DNA of 64,000 nucleotides from Leuconostoc gelidum subsp. gelidum KCTC 3527 (lineage in GTDB: Bacteria; Bacillota; Bacilli; Lactobacillales; Lactobacillaceae), in assembly GCF_000166715.1 (NCBI RefSeq), contig NZ_AEMI01000020.1, forward strand, positions 1 to 64,000, given 5' to 3'. A program made the translations under genes and the position numbers. This document shows, piece by piece, positions 19,551 through 27,302 of the stretch. Within the stretch, counting starts at the first letter, position 1. Each line of letters opens with the position of its first letter. A model generated the notes under the pieces. The model was not told the DNA's origin, made no database searches, and was given only the letters and a program-made list of their open reading frames with translations.

Positions 19551-19720
19551 TTTCCATAGCTCACCGTTATTTCTAACGACAGTCTAATAGTTATTAGCTA
19601 TTAGCCCAACAAATATCTCCTTTGAAGACGATTCATTTCGGCGATATCCCCTTTTACTTGGTTAAACTGTTATAACAGTTTAACCAAGCGACTCATGTCA
19701 ATCGCGACCTCTATGTGAAA
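19551..19720 (-). promoter_or_regulatory. Lysine riboswitch (L-box) aptamer
   Basis: The conserved L-box blocks appear in order on the minus strand: CATAGAGGTCGCGA, TGACATGAG, AAAGGGGATATCGCCGAA, GTTGGGCT, AGACTGTC and GGTGAGCTATG. The P1 helix is closed by TTTC-CATAG (19720-19711) pairing with CTATG-GAAA (19559-19551). P2 ends in a perfect 14-bp or longer hairpin (CTTGGTTAAACTG with CAGTTTAACCAAG), and P5 is CGTTA-GAAA-TAACG. The family binds lysine and switches the downstream terminator. It controls lysA and the four dap genes. Confidence 0.97.
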
Positions 19721-19741
19721 TTAAATTTTTATATTGTAGTA

Positions 19742-19770
19742 ATCATAACTTATTGAGTAAAAAATGTCAA
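19742..19770 (-). promoter_or_regulatory. Promoter of the lysine operon
   Basis: Consensus TTGACA (19770-19765), a 17-nt spacer and TATGAT (19747-19742). It starts only 10 nt after the end of the preceding gene. Transcription would begin near 19735, about 15 nt before the aptamer. Confidence 0.92.
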
Positions 19771-19779
19771 ACCTTTAAT

Positions 19780-20115
19780 CTAGTATTCTGTATCAATAAA
19801 AGTTAGACCAAGTTCTTTACCGTACTGTCGAATGGTTGATTCTGCCAAATTCATTTCAAAGGACAAATCAATGTAACTCGTCATGCCAGCATTAAACAAG
19901 GCAGCTACTTTAATTTTACGTTCATCTTTACCAATAGCAGACTCGGTTGCAAGCGCCCGAAGGCCATGTCCCACAACATCATTTTCAGGCTCACTGTCTG
20001 GTTTTTTATCTCGTTTTTCACGGTCACGGTAGGCCTGTGCAGCAGACTTGACATCAAGCATTGTCACTTCAACTTCATCTTTTAACGCAGCTTCTTTTTT
20101 AAATTGATAATTCAT
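19780..20115 (-). CDS. Unknown 111-aa protein with a C-terminal helix-turn-helix-like end
   Basis: I do not recognise the family. The N-terminal 60 residues are highly charged (YRDREKRDKKPDSEPEND). The C-terminal 45 residues read like a small DNA-binding helix-turn-helix (KVAALFNAGMTSYIDLSFEM then NLAESTIRQYGKELGL). There is no signal peptide or membrane helix. It starts 9 nt after the nadV stop, so it is the last gene of an operon with the Xre-like gene and nadV. A role tied to NAD salvage or its control is inference only. The lysine operon promoter begins 10 nt past its stop. Confidence 0.7.
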   Translation of the reverse strand: MNYQFKKEAALKDEVEVTMLDVKSAAQAYRDREKRDKKPDSEPENDVVGHGLRALATESAIGKDERKIKVAALFNAGMTSYIDLSFEMNLAESTIRQYGKELGLTFIDTEY

Positions 20116-20124
20116 GTCAATACC

Positions 20125-21501
20125 TCAAAAAAGTGTTCGATCAATGACATCATTGCCATTAACAGATAGTATCTTACCGTTTTCATATACTGTTTGTAAT
20201 AAGTCTTGACCAGGTTCATTTTGAGAAACAGTCACGATGTTCTTATCACGTAAAACAACCTTAAGTAGTCCAGCTTTTGATGTTTTTGCAACATCAGTTT
20301 TAGGCTTTTTTTGGATGTCGATTTTGTCACCGGCGGTATTCTCAGCATAGGCTGCTTTAATCGCAAATCTTTCAGTGTCTCGGGTAAAGCCTTCTTGTAA
20401 CAAACCACCGCCTGAACCAACGACCAAGTTGTCTACTGACCAACCGTCTTGCATGATTGCTTCATAAAGTGACACAATCGTGTCTGCTTTCATGCCATCC
20501 CCCTGAATCACACCAACATTATGTTGCAATACCTTATAGCCTTTATCATTGGTTGTCGTGCCAAAAATATCCTCTAATAATGATAATACTTGTAAATCAA
20601 TCGTTTCTGGATCACCGGAGTCAGGTCGTAAAACAATTCGTCCGGCGCGTTTGATGATACGATTTTTAATTTCTGGGGAGCCAATAACTTTTTTAATAAA
20701 ATTCAATGCATCATATGAATCAATCACAATCGACAAAATAGCACTATCGGGTGCACGATCCAATTGCGCATTAACGTAGTCAAACTCGCCTTGACCCACA
20801 CCATAAGCAGTTGCGACTGAATGTTCAGTCGCCCAAACTGACAAAGCACGCCCTGAAATACCATAAACATCATTAAAATACTGTGATGCAGCCATGTTAT
20901 CGGATCCTTGGAAATGTAATAAATGCGCAGAACCACCACGTTTACCGGATTCAAGCGATGTCGCACCACGTAAACCAAAATCATTAACAGCTAGTGATAT
21001 TCCAGCTATTGTACCTGACTTTTCAAACAATGGTAGCAAACGCTTTTTAATATACAAAGAGTTTGTAGCAATCGTCGTTGGATACCAAACATGCATCAGC
21101 ACAACCTCTAACGCATTCAAACTCGTTGCAAACCAGTCAGCTGTTGATTCAATTGTGAACAGTGCATTACCAGTTGGTACTTCAAGCCCTTCAGGTAATG
21201 CCTTAATTTTAACCGGAAAATAGCCTAAATCGCGCACTTTTTCCCAGACTGCACGATTAAAATAAGCCGATGTGTTAAACGTCATTTTAGATACTTGCTC
21301 GGCTTCATCAATCATAGCGTCTGTAATCGGGTTATGAAAATAATCATGCAAAATCATAGACATGCCAAACCAGCTGACTGTATCAAAACGACCACCCACA
21401 CGTGCTTCACCGTAAGAATAGAGTTTTGTAATATTTGTTGGATACTGTAAATGGTGTGTTAGCTTGTAGGCATCTGTTGCCAAAATTAAATTTTCCATCA
21501 T
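20125..21501 (-). CDS. nadV: Nicotinamide phosphoribosyltransferase
   Basis: Makes NMN from nicotinamide and PRPP for NAD salvage. The 458-residue protein matches the NAMPT/NadV type rather than nicotinate PncB: DAYKLTHHLQYP at the N-terminus, NDFGLRGATS, SVWATEHSVATAYG (catalytic-site His), VLRPDSGDPETI, GVIQGDGM and VVGSGGGLLQ. There are two ATGs at the start (21501 and 21498); the first overlaps the upstream stop by 1 nt. It sits between an Xre-like gene and an unknown 111-aa gene. A PnuC-like transporter and a nucleoside deoxyribosyltransferase are encoded 2 kb away, which fits a salvage neighbourhood. Confidence 0.93.
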   Translation of the reverse strand: MMENLILATDAYKLTHHLQYPTNITKLYSYGEARVGGRFDTVSWFGMSMILHDYFHNPITDAMIDEAEQVSKMTFNTSAYFNRAVWEKVRDLGYFPVKIKALPEGLEVPTGNALFTIESTADWFATSLNALEVVLMHVWYPTTIATNSLYIKKRLLPLFEKSGTIAGISLAVNDFGLRGATSLESGKRGGSAHLLHFQGSDNMAASQYFNDVYGISGRALSVWATEHSVATAYGVGQGEFDYVNAQLDRAPDSAILSIVIDSYDALNFIKKVIGSPEIKNRIIKRAGRIVLRPDSGDPETIDLQVLSLLEDIFGTTTNDKGYKVLQHNVGVIQGDGMKADTIVSLYEAIMQDGWSVDNLVVGSGGGLLQEGFTRDTERFAIKAAYAENTAGDKIDIQKKPKTDVAKTSKAGLLKVVLRDKNIVTVSQNEPGQDLLQTVYENGKILSVNGNDVIDRTLF

Positions 21502-22046
21502 TAACTTATCACCGGTAAGTCCGTTGTAATTATTGTTTGCGTCACATCTGTGAAGTGATCTTCATTTATACGCAACAAACGCCAATCATATTCCTTGTCA
21601 TCATCAAATTCGTCAATGTATGGTTCAAACTCGCCTTCTGTTTGTAAGATTAAATAACCAGCAAAAGCAGTAACAAAATCCATACTAGACGTCACAACTC
21701 GTGTTAATTGACCTTGATCGAAGAAACCAACAGCCAGCTTATCACCTTGCCATTTTCCTTCAAATGCCCATTTGAGCGTGATCCAGTCAGAAGTTGTGAT
21801 ACCAAGATTCATCAAATAATCCAATGACAAACGAATATGTATTGGATGCTTTTCTGATTGTGTTTCAATGCCTTGTGCATCAAGTTGGCTAGAGAAGATA
21901 CCAACTAACGCCTCTAATTCACCAACCGTTGGCATATTTTCTTCATTCTCAAACGATTTAACTAAGGCCAAATCAATGTCCAAAGCATCGCTAATTTCTT
22001 CGGCAGATATGCCAGTTAATTGTTGTAGTTTTTTTAAATTATTCAT
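21501..22046 (-). CDS. Xre-like helix-turn-helix protein, possible regulator of nadV
   Basis: Residues 4-50 read as an Xre/Cro-type helix-turn-helix (LQQLTGISAEEISDALDIDL then FENEENMPTVGELEALVGIF). The remaining 130 residues are acidic, rich in Asp and Glu near FEPYIDEFDDDKEYDW, and match no domain I know. The product is probably cytosolic. It is the first gene of a three-gene unit with nadV, which it overlaps by 1 nt. A TATAAT box ends 7 nt before the ATG and no SD is present, so translation may be leaderless. Control of nadV is inferred from context only. Confidence 0.75.
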   Translation of the reverse strand: MNNLKKLQQLTGISAEEISDALDIDLALVKSFENEENMPTVGELEALVGIFSSQLDAQGIETQSEKHPIHIRLSLDYLMNLGITTSDWITLKWAFEGKWQGDKLAVGFFDQGQLTRVVTSSMDFVTAFAGYLILQTEGEFEPYIDEFDDDKEYDWRLLRINEDHFTDVTQTIITTDLPVIS

Positions 22047-22053
22047 AACTTTA

Positions 22054-22059
22054 TTATAC
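22054..22059 (-). promoter_or_regulatory. -10 box that would give a leaderless mRNA
   Basis: TATAAT, preceded by AG, ends 7 nt before the ATG of the Xre-like gene at 22046. The expected transcription start coincides with the start codon. No SD is present. The -35 region is poor. Confidence 0.5.
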
Positions 22060-22061
22060 TA

Positions 22062-22086
22062 AAAAAGCCACCTCAAAGGCAGCCTT
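22062..22086 (-). terminator. Terminator after dedA
   Basis: AAGGCTGCC pairs with GGTGGCTTT (with G-T pairs) around a 5-nt loop, followed by a T run. It overlaps the dedA stop codon. Confidence 0.7.
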
Positions 22087-22762
22087 ATTTTTTTGATTTT
22101 GTTATTTTTTTGGCACGTTGGCTAATAATCACCGACCGAATAATTCCAATAATTGTTGGCAACAGTGTGATTAAAGCAATTCCTAAAATAATCACTGAAA
22201 AATGTGCACTGACAAAGGGAATATTACCAAATAAATAACCTGCCCCTGTTGCAATCAGACTCCATGAAAAAGCGGCGATAACATTATTTCTTAAAAAATG
22301 ACTATATGGAAACTGACTAATACCAGCCACAAAAGGAATAAATGTCCGCACAATGGGCATGTACCGACCAATAATAATCGCTGCTGCCCCACGTTTTTCA
22401 AAGAAAGCCTCTGCTTCATGAATATGAGTTTCCTTGATAAAACGACCAATAACTGGATGTCTAATAAGCTTGTAGCCACCCGTACGACCAATCCAAAAAT
22501 TCAAGGAATCGCCTGTCACTGCGGCAACGAAGAACAAGACCATGAATACCCAATGATTTAAACCAGCATGTAGGCCAGCTGGTGTTGCCGCAACCGCGCC
22601 AGCGGCAAAAAGTAATGAATCACCAGGCAAAAATGGCATGATGACAATCCCTGTCTCTATAAAAATAATGGCAAATAAAATGAGGTAAGTCCATGGTCCA
22701 AATTGTGTCACCAGACTAGCGATGTGCGCATCAATATGGAGGATGAAATCTATTAAAAACAT
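22085..22762 (-). CDS. DedA family membrane protein
   Basis: A 225-residue integral membrane protein of the DedA/SNARE-associated family, whose members translocate phospholipids or undecaprenyl phosphate across the membrane. The signature is present: FIETGIVIMPFLPGDSLLF, GDSLNFWIGRTGG, FFEKRGAAAIIIGRYMPIVRTFIPFVAG. Five to six hydrophobic segments can be seen. I use the ATG at 22762 (MFLIDFILHID). The frame is open to a TTG at 22792, but that lies in a stem-loop and adds non-family residues. The only SD (AGGGGA) is on the far side of that stem-loop, as at glcK. Confidence 0.93.
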   Translation of the reverse strand: MFLIDFILHIDAHIASLVTQFGPWTYLILFAIIFIETGIVIMPFLPGDSLLFAAGAVAATPAGLHAGLNHWVFMVLFFVAAVTGDSLNFWIGRTGGYKLIRHPVIGRFIKETHIHEAEAFFEKRGAAAIIIGRYMPIVRTFIPFVAGISQFPYSHFLRNNVIAAFSWSLIATGAGYLFGNIPFVSAHFSVIILGIALITLLPTIIGIIRSVIISQRAKKITKSKK

Positions 22763-22771
22763 ATGATTGAT

Positions 22772-22816
22772 GTATTTCGTCAAACCAAACAAGGCTTGCG
22801 AGAAACACGTTCCCCT
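22772..22816 (-). promoter_or_regulatory. dedA leader: SD, stem-loop, then start codon
   Basis: AGGGG (22816-22812) is followed by a two-part stem: GTGTTTC (22808-22802) with GAAATAC (22778-22772), and CAAGCC (22798-22793) with GGTTTG (22786-22781), loop TTGTTT. The ATG is 9 nt further at 22762. There is no SD between stem and ATG. Folded spacing is about 12 nt. Confidence 0.6.
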
Positions 22817-23009
22817 AACTTAATTTTTTTGAATAAGATTAGTGTACCACAATTTTTATGTCAAACATAATATACAAACGACACAATGTCTTTTAAATAC
22901 ATGATAAAATAGATTTTAGACAAAATTTGTCCGTTTACTGGATATTACAACACTTACAAAATAATCTGTTGTACAGTTATATTATGTTGCAAATCAAAGG
23001 AGAAAACAT

Positions 23010-23546
23010 ATGAACGAAACAAAGCTTATTGCTGATCTTGAAGAAATCAATCGTCATGTTGACAATGATAAAAAGCTACCCGGGGCTAAAAACATTTATT
23101 TGGCAGCGGGCTGGTTCTCAGATACACAAGAAGCATTATTGAAGGATGCTTTTATTCAGCTCAGTGCTAATCCAACAATTGCACACATTCACGTGCCACT
23201 GTTGCATCAATATGGTGGTATGGCATTAGGTGATGCCAATAGCGAACCAGATTTTGAATGGGGCGCTATGACTTACAAAGCAGACATCAAAGCAATTGAT
23301 AATTCTGATCTCACTGTTGCGGTTTTTGAGGCAGAAGATGCCGACACAGGTACGGCAATGGAATTAGGTTACTCGGTAGCCTCAAACACGCCTATTGTGT
23401 CAGTATTTTCTGGTAATATAGACCAACATCCAATCAACCTTATGCTATCATTTGGTACAGATGCTCACGTCACATCAACTGCTGAATTAGCAAATTATGA
23501 TTTCTTTGATATTACACCAAATAAATATATGGGAAAACTCATTTAA
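23010..23546 (+). CDS. Nucleoside 2-deoxyribosyltransferase
   Basis: Transfers 2-deoxyribose between bases in nucleoside salvage, a typical enzyme of lactic acid bacteria. The 178-residue protein has the N-terminal YLAAGWFSDTQ, the DNSDLTVAVFE strand, and DTGTAMELGYS, where Glu118 is the expected nucleophile. The SD AAAGGAG is well placed. The start of the plus-strand block with the PnuC-like gene 100 nt downstream suggests linked nucleoside and nicotinamide riboside use. I cannot tell whether it prefers purines only. Confidence 0.88.
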   Translation: MNETKLIADLEEINRHVDNDKKLPGAKNIYLAAGWFSDTQEALLKDAFIQLSANPTIAHIHVPLLHQYGGMALGDANSEPDFEWGAMTYKADIKAIDNSDLTVAVFEAEDADTGTAMELGYSVASNTPIVSVFSGNIDQHPINLMLSFGTDAHVTSTAELANYDFFDITPNKYMGKLI

Positions 23547-23570
23547 TTTAATAGTTCACTTATAATAAGA

Positions 23571-23649
23571 AAGGTGCCAAGCCGCTCTCTCAAAGTACTG
23601 TCAAGTTGCAGACCATCCAGAGTGCCTTAATCTTGGCAAACATAAAACT
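23571..23649 (+). promoter_or_regulatory. Structured leader of the PnuC-like gene, candidate NAD-related riboswitch
   Basis: TGCCAAG (23575-23581) pairs perfectly with CTTGGCA (23632-23638), enclosing a second stem GCTCT/AGAGT and further pairable sequence; the ATG is 11 nt past the closing strand. A TATAAT box at 23561-23566 would start transcription right at the stem. An NAD+-II (pnuC motif) riboswitch class is known upstream of pnuC in related bacteria; I could not verify the consensus, so only the structure and position are claimed. Confidence 0.5.
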
Positions 23650-24465
23650 ATGCAAAACGCCTCATCTAAACAAATTTCTCACTGGCAATTGATCAACCCC
23701 CTTTGGTATGCTGAACAATTCAAGGGTTGGACACGATTATCTTACACACTATTAATTATTGGTTTACTAATTATTGCCTACACTAGTTTTGGCATGGGTG
23801 CACCAATTAGTGGCATGACTTTTGCCACATTTTTTGCGGCAGCATTTGGTTGGACAACTGTCCTCGGTTTAAAAGAGGCAAAGCCTATGAATGGCCTTTT
23901 TGGTCTATTATCGGCCGCTATCTATATTTATGTTGCGTGGTTACACAGTAATCCGGCTGACGCGGTATTACAATTAACCTATGTTATCTTGCTAGACATA
24001 CCTGTCTTAGTCATGCCATCATGGGTTAAAGATACTGACAAACATGTCCGCTTTATTCATGAAACAGATATTCGCGGCGAAAAACATGGTAAATCGTTTT
24101 GGTACACTATTATTGCGATCGTGGCTGTTGTCGCTTTTGTTGCTGCTTACCTATTTGAAACTCAAGTGCTCCATACACCACGCCCAATATCAGATTCATT
24201 AGTATTAGGTACTGGGTTAGTTGGTGCTGTCTTAACAACTTTTCGCTTTTCTGAAAGCTGGTTTGCTTGGCTACTACAAGGTATTATGCAAATTGCCTTG
24301 TGGGGCTTGACAGTTGCGGCCGGTGGTGCACTAGGCGCCTCTGCCTTGGTTATTTTAGTCACTTATCTTATGTATTTTGCAAATGATGTTCTAGCTATTG
24401 TCCAATCATCATGGTTTCATCATAAAGAAATCACGGCACAGCTAGCACAACGACATGTCAAGTAA
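23650..24465 (+). CDS. pnuC: PnuC family nicotinamide riboside transporter
   Basis: A 271-residue membrane protein with about seven hydrophobic segments and the look of the PnuC family in lactic acid bacteria: PLWYAEQFKGWTRLSY at the N-terminus, GLFGLLSAAIYIYVAW, and a C-terminal SESWFAWLLQGIMQIALWG followed by YLMYFANDVLAI. The family takes up nicotinamide riboside. Its position near nadV and a nucleoside deoxyribosyltransferase supports this, but specificity is not proven. The leader is strongly structured. The stop codon lies inside a hairpin with a T-rich tail that probably terminates the transcript. Confidence 0.83.
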   Translation: MQNASSKQISHWQLINPLWYAEQFKGWTRLSYTLLIIGLLIIAYTSFGMGAPISGMTFATFFAAAFGWTTVLGLKEAKPMNGLFGLLSAAIYIYVAWLHSNPADAVLQLTYVILLDIPVLVMPSWVKDTDKHVRFIHETDIRGEKHGKSFWYTIIAIVAVVAFVAAYLFETQVLHTPRPISDSLVLGTGLVGAVLTTFRFSESWFAWLLQGIMQIALWGLTVAAGGALGASALVILVTYLMYFANDVLAIVQSSWFHHKEITAQLAQRHVK

Positions 24466-24486
24466 AATACCTTGACATTGTTTTTA
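24455..24486 (+). terminator. Terminator at the end of the PnuC-like gene
   Basis: ATGTCAAG and CTTGACAT pair (8 bp) around TAAAATAC, followed by TGTTTTT. The 5' arm covers the last codons of the gene. Confidence 0.65.
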
Positions 24487-24495
24487 ACAAACCTA

Positions 24496-24524
24496 TTGAC
24501 AAAAGTGTTAAATTTCGGTAAACT
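24496..24524 (+). promoter_or_regulatory. Promoter of rpmF
   Basis: TTGACA (24496-24501), a 17-nt spacer and TAAACT (24519-24524), 40 nt upstream of the rpmF ATG. Confidence 0.75.
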
Positions 24525-24563
24525 TGACTAGTTGATAAATTGAAACGAAAGGAGGTGCCATTT

Positions 24564-24737
24564 ATGGCTACCCCATCAAACAAGAACTCAAAGTCTCACA
24601 AACGTAACCGCCGCGGACACATTGGTTTGAATGTTCCTAACATTATGTTGGATCAAACAACTGGTGAGTACCGTGTAGCTCACCGTGTCTCACCTTCTGG
24701 TGTTTATAACGGTAAGCAAGTTATAGAAAAGAAGTAA
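24564..24737 (+). CDS. rpmF: 50S ribosomal protein L32
   Basis: The 57-residue basic protein starts [19 protein letters not shown], typical of L32. It has no zinc-binding cysteines, so it is the Cys-free form. The start follows a strong AAAGGAGGTG at good distance; the in-frame ATG 24 nt upstream would put the SD inside the gene and is rejected. It has its own promoter and terminator. The C-terminal end GKQVIEKK is normal. Confidence 0.96.
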   Translation: MATPSNKNSKSHKRNRRGHIGLNVPNIMLDQTTGEYRVAHRVSPSGVYNGKQVIEKK

Positions 24738-24746
24738 TCACACATG

Positions 24747-24777
24747 AAAACCTGTACCATTGTGGCACAGGTTTTTT
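24747..24777 (+). terminator. Terminator after rpmF
   Basis: AAAACCTGT pairs with ACAGGTTTT (9 bp), with CCA/TGG pairing inside, then continuing T. Confidence 0.9.
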
Positions 24778-24790
24778 GTTTGCAATTTTA

Positions 24791-24799
24791 TGGTAAAAT
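24791..24799 (+). promoter_or_regulatory. Extended -10 promoter giving a probably leaderless cutC mRNA
   Basis: TGGTAAAAT, an extended -10 element, ends 6 nt before the cutC ATG at 24806. The expected transcription start is the A of the ATG. The only SD-like bases (GGTGA) are 1 nt from the ATG, too close to work. Confidence 0.5.
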
Positions 24800-24805
24800 G
24801 GTGAC

Positions 24806-25441
24806 ATGACAATTACAATTAGAGAAGCAGCGGTTGATTCTGTCGAAACTGCCAAACAAATGCGTCAAAAAGGCGCTAATCGTATTGAACTAAATAGTCG
24901 GTTAGACTTAGGTGGACTCACACCAGACACGCGCACAATCATTGATACCCTGATTGCCATTGACGATGTGCCAGTCATTATTATGGTGCGTCCTCGTGGT
25001 GGTGATTTTGCCTATTCTGACATTGAATTGCAACAAATGCAAGATAGTTTACAACAAATTGCTGATCTTGGTGGTCAATTTGTGACATTTGGTGTTGTTC
25101 GTGACGGTCTTTTAGACAAAGAAGCCATGTCTACATTAATTATGCGTGCTACTGAATTAAATTTACAAGTTATTATGCACATGGCATTTGATGCCATTGA
25201 TCAAGACCAACAACAACAGGCTATGTATTGGTTATCAGATCATAATGTTCGTCGCATTTTGACACACGGTGGTGATCTCACCACACCAATTATGATCTTA
25301 TTACCGCATCTACAAGTGCTTGTGAACGCAGCACCAGCGAATTTAACAATCTTACCTGGTGGTGGTATTACAGTTGCCAATTCACAAACCATTGCTGATA
25401 CACTCGGTGTCACTGAAGTGCACGGATCTAAAATTATTTAA
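24806..25441 (+). CDS. cutC: CutC family protein
   Basis: A 211-residue TIM-barrel protein of the CutC family, once linked to copper homeostasis; its real biochemical role is uncertain. Recognised segments are GANRIELNSRLDLGGLTPD (normally RIEL...GGLTPS), IMVRPRGGDFAYSD, and FGVVRDGLLD, HMAFDAIDQ, RILTHGG, and the C-terminal ILPGGGI. It is cytosolic and stands alone between two terminators. It may be translated from a leaderless mRNA. Confidence 0.92.
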   Translation: MTITIREAAVDSVETAKQMRQKGANRIELNSRLDLGGLTPDTRTIIDTLIAIDDVPVIIMVRPRGGDFAYSDIELQQMQDSLQQIADLGGQFVTFGVVRDGLLDKEAMSTLIMRATELNLQVIMHMAFDAIDQDQQQQAMYWLSDHNVRRILTHGGDLTTPIMILLPHLQVLVNAAPANLTILPGGGITVANSQTIADTLGVTEVHGSKII

Positions 25442-25455
25442 TTTTGAAATGGTCT

Positions 25456-25483
25456 CTTTAACAATATAGTTAAAGGCTTTTTT
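25456..25483 (+). terminator. Terminator after cutC
   Basis: CTTTAAC and GTTAAAG pair (7 bp) around AATATA, followed by GCTTTTTT. It lies 15 nt past the stop codon. Confidence 0.8.
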
Positions 25484-25555
25484 AATAAGCAGATTGAATT
25501 ATATGTTATTATTTCCGCGTTACGATACAATAGAATAATAAGCGAGGTACTATAT

Positions 25556-27253
25556 ATGCCATTAGATGGCCTTTTCACACATGCACTGGTGCATGAACTT
25601 AATGAACTAATCGTTGGTGGTCGTATCACAAAAGTGCACCAACCTTATCCAAATGAAATTGTCCTAGTTGTACGCAATAACAGTGTTAACTACCCTGTTC
25701 TTTTAAGTGCACATCCGACTTATGCACGAACGCAAATCACACACATTCCATATGAAAATCCACAAACTGCCCCCAATTTTGTCATGTTTTTGCGACGCTA
25801 TTTAGAAGGTGCTAAGCTACAAAAGATTGAACAAGTAGAAAATGACCGTATCATCAACTTCTATGTCAATGCACGTAACGAATTAGGAGATATACAACAA
25901 ATTCGTTTAACCCTTGAAATGATGGGACGTCATTCTAATTTGTTTTTAATTCGTGAGACTGATTCTCGCATTTTAGAACTTATTAAACACGTACCCGCAG
26001 ATCAAAACCGTGTGCGCTCATTAATGCCTGGTGCTACGTACGTGTTGCCTCCAGCTCAAAATCTCAAGAATCCGTTTATCACAGGCGCCTTAGAAGCATT
26101 AGCACCGATGATTTTGGATACACCTTTTGATGACTGGTCCAAGTTTATTCAATCTACATACCAAGGATTTGGTCGTGATTCCGCTCAGGTTTTGGCTCAA
26201 ACCATTAATCAAGATGGTGATCATTTAGCACACGCTAACAATTGGTTAGCACGTTTTAATGATTTAAAGCCAACACTTTTCACTGCCGAAAATGGCACCC
26301 TAAGTTATGCTGCTTTTGACTGGTTGCAAGATTATGCGACTAGTGAACATTTTCATACACTTGGTGATATGCTAGATGCTTACTATATTGGAAAAGCAGA
26401 ACGTGAACGTGTCAACCAACAAGCTGGTTCACTAGTTCGTGTTGTCAAAAATGAACTCAAAAAAAACAACTCAAAACGAAAAAAACTACTGGGAACACTT
26501 GATGATGCAACAAACGCTGATGACCTTAAAGTTATGGGAGATTTGTTGATTACATACCCTCATCTCGTTAAAAAAGGCATGACATCAATTGAAATTGAAA
26601 ATTACTATGATAACAATCGTTTACTTAAAATCTCACTAGATCCTAAATTAAATGGCTTGAAGAATGCTGAAAAATATTTTACCAAATATCGTAAATTACG
26701 AACAGCTGTGGCCTATGTGAATGAACAAATGACCTTGACAGATGCTGAAATTGACTATTTTAATAACATTGTCGCACAACTTGATGTTGCTTCGCCAAAA
26801 GACGTTGAAGATATTCGCTTGGAATTAACCAACGGTGGTTATATTCGTGCTAATAAAAAGAACAAACAAAAACCAAAAGTTTCAAAACCAGATAAATTTG
26901 AAAGTTCAGACGGTACATTAATTGAAGTCGGTAAAAATAATTTACAAAACGAACGTCTGTCTCTAAAACAAGCTGATCGTCGTGATATTTGGCTTCATGT
27001 TCAAAAAATACCTGGTTCCCATGTTATTATTCACTCAGCAAATCCTTCAGATGAAACACTAGTCGAAGCTGCAAAGCTAGCTGGTTACTTTAGTAAGGCA
27101 CGTGACTCCGCCAATATTCCAGTTGATTATTTGCCAGCCGGCAAATTGCGTAAACCAAATGGTTCAAAACCTGGTTTTGTCATTTTTGAAGGACAACAAA
27201 CCATGTATGTGACACCAGACGCAAATTTGGTCTCTCGTTTAAAAATTAAATAA
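25556..27253 (+). CDS. rqcH: Rqc2 homologue RqcH (NEMF/NFACT family)
   Basis: Binds stalled 50S subunits and recruits alanyl-tRNA to add C-terminal alanine tails, which marks the stalled peptides for degradation. The 565-residue length and motifs fit: N-terminal GGRITKVHQPYPNEIVL, LTLEMMGRHSNLFL, a coiled-coil middle (about 270-400), and the C-terminal NFACT-R domain with DRRDIWLHVQKIPGSHVII and VDYLPAGKLRKPNGSKPGFV. Older names are fibronectin-binding protein A or FbpA. The SD GAGGT is present. Confidence 0.95.
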   Translation: MPLDGLFTHALVHELNELIVGGRITKVHQPYPNEIVLVVRNNSVNYPVLLSAHPTYARTQITHIPYENPQTAPNFVMFLRRYLEGAKLQKIEQVENDRIINFYVNARNELGDIQQIRLTLEMMGRHSNLFLIRETDSRILELIKHVPADQNRVRSLMPGATYVLPPAQNLKNPFITGALEALAPMILDTPFDDWSKFIQSTYQGFGRDSAQVLAQTINQDGDHLAHANNWLARFNDLKPTLFTAENGTLSYAAFDWLQDYATSEHFHTLGDMLDAYYIGKAERERVNQQAGSLVRVVKNELKKNNSKRKKLLGTLDDATNADDLKVMGDLLITYPHLVKKGMTSIEIENYYDNNRLLKISLDPKLNGLKNAEKYFTKYRKLRTAVAYVNEQMTLTDAEIDYFNNIVAQLDVASPKDVEDIRLELTNGGYIRANKKNKQKPKVSKPDKFESSDGTLIEVGKNNLQNERLSLKQADRRDIWLHVQKIPGSHVIIHSANPSDETLVEAAKLAGYFSKARDSANIPVDYLPAGKLRKPNGSKPGFVIFEGQQTMYVTPDANLVSRLKIK

Positions 27254-27302
27254 TGTCACACTGATTTTTTCTCCGCTTCTTTTATTCTTATTTAGAAAAA
27301 AT

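Noticed and set aside
19420-19780. T-box leader for the lysine operon
   Set aside because: No T-box sequence (TGGNACCGCG) is present; all L-box elements are.
20724-20984. Minus-strand ORF inside nadV
   Set aside because: It is a different reading frame of the intact nadV gene and has no SD or known motif.
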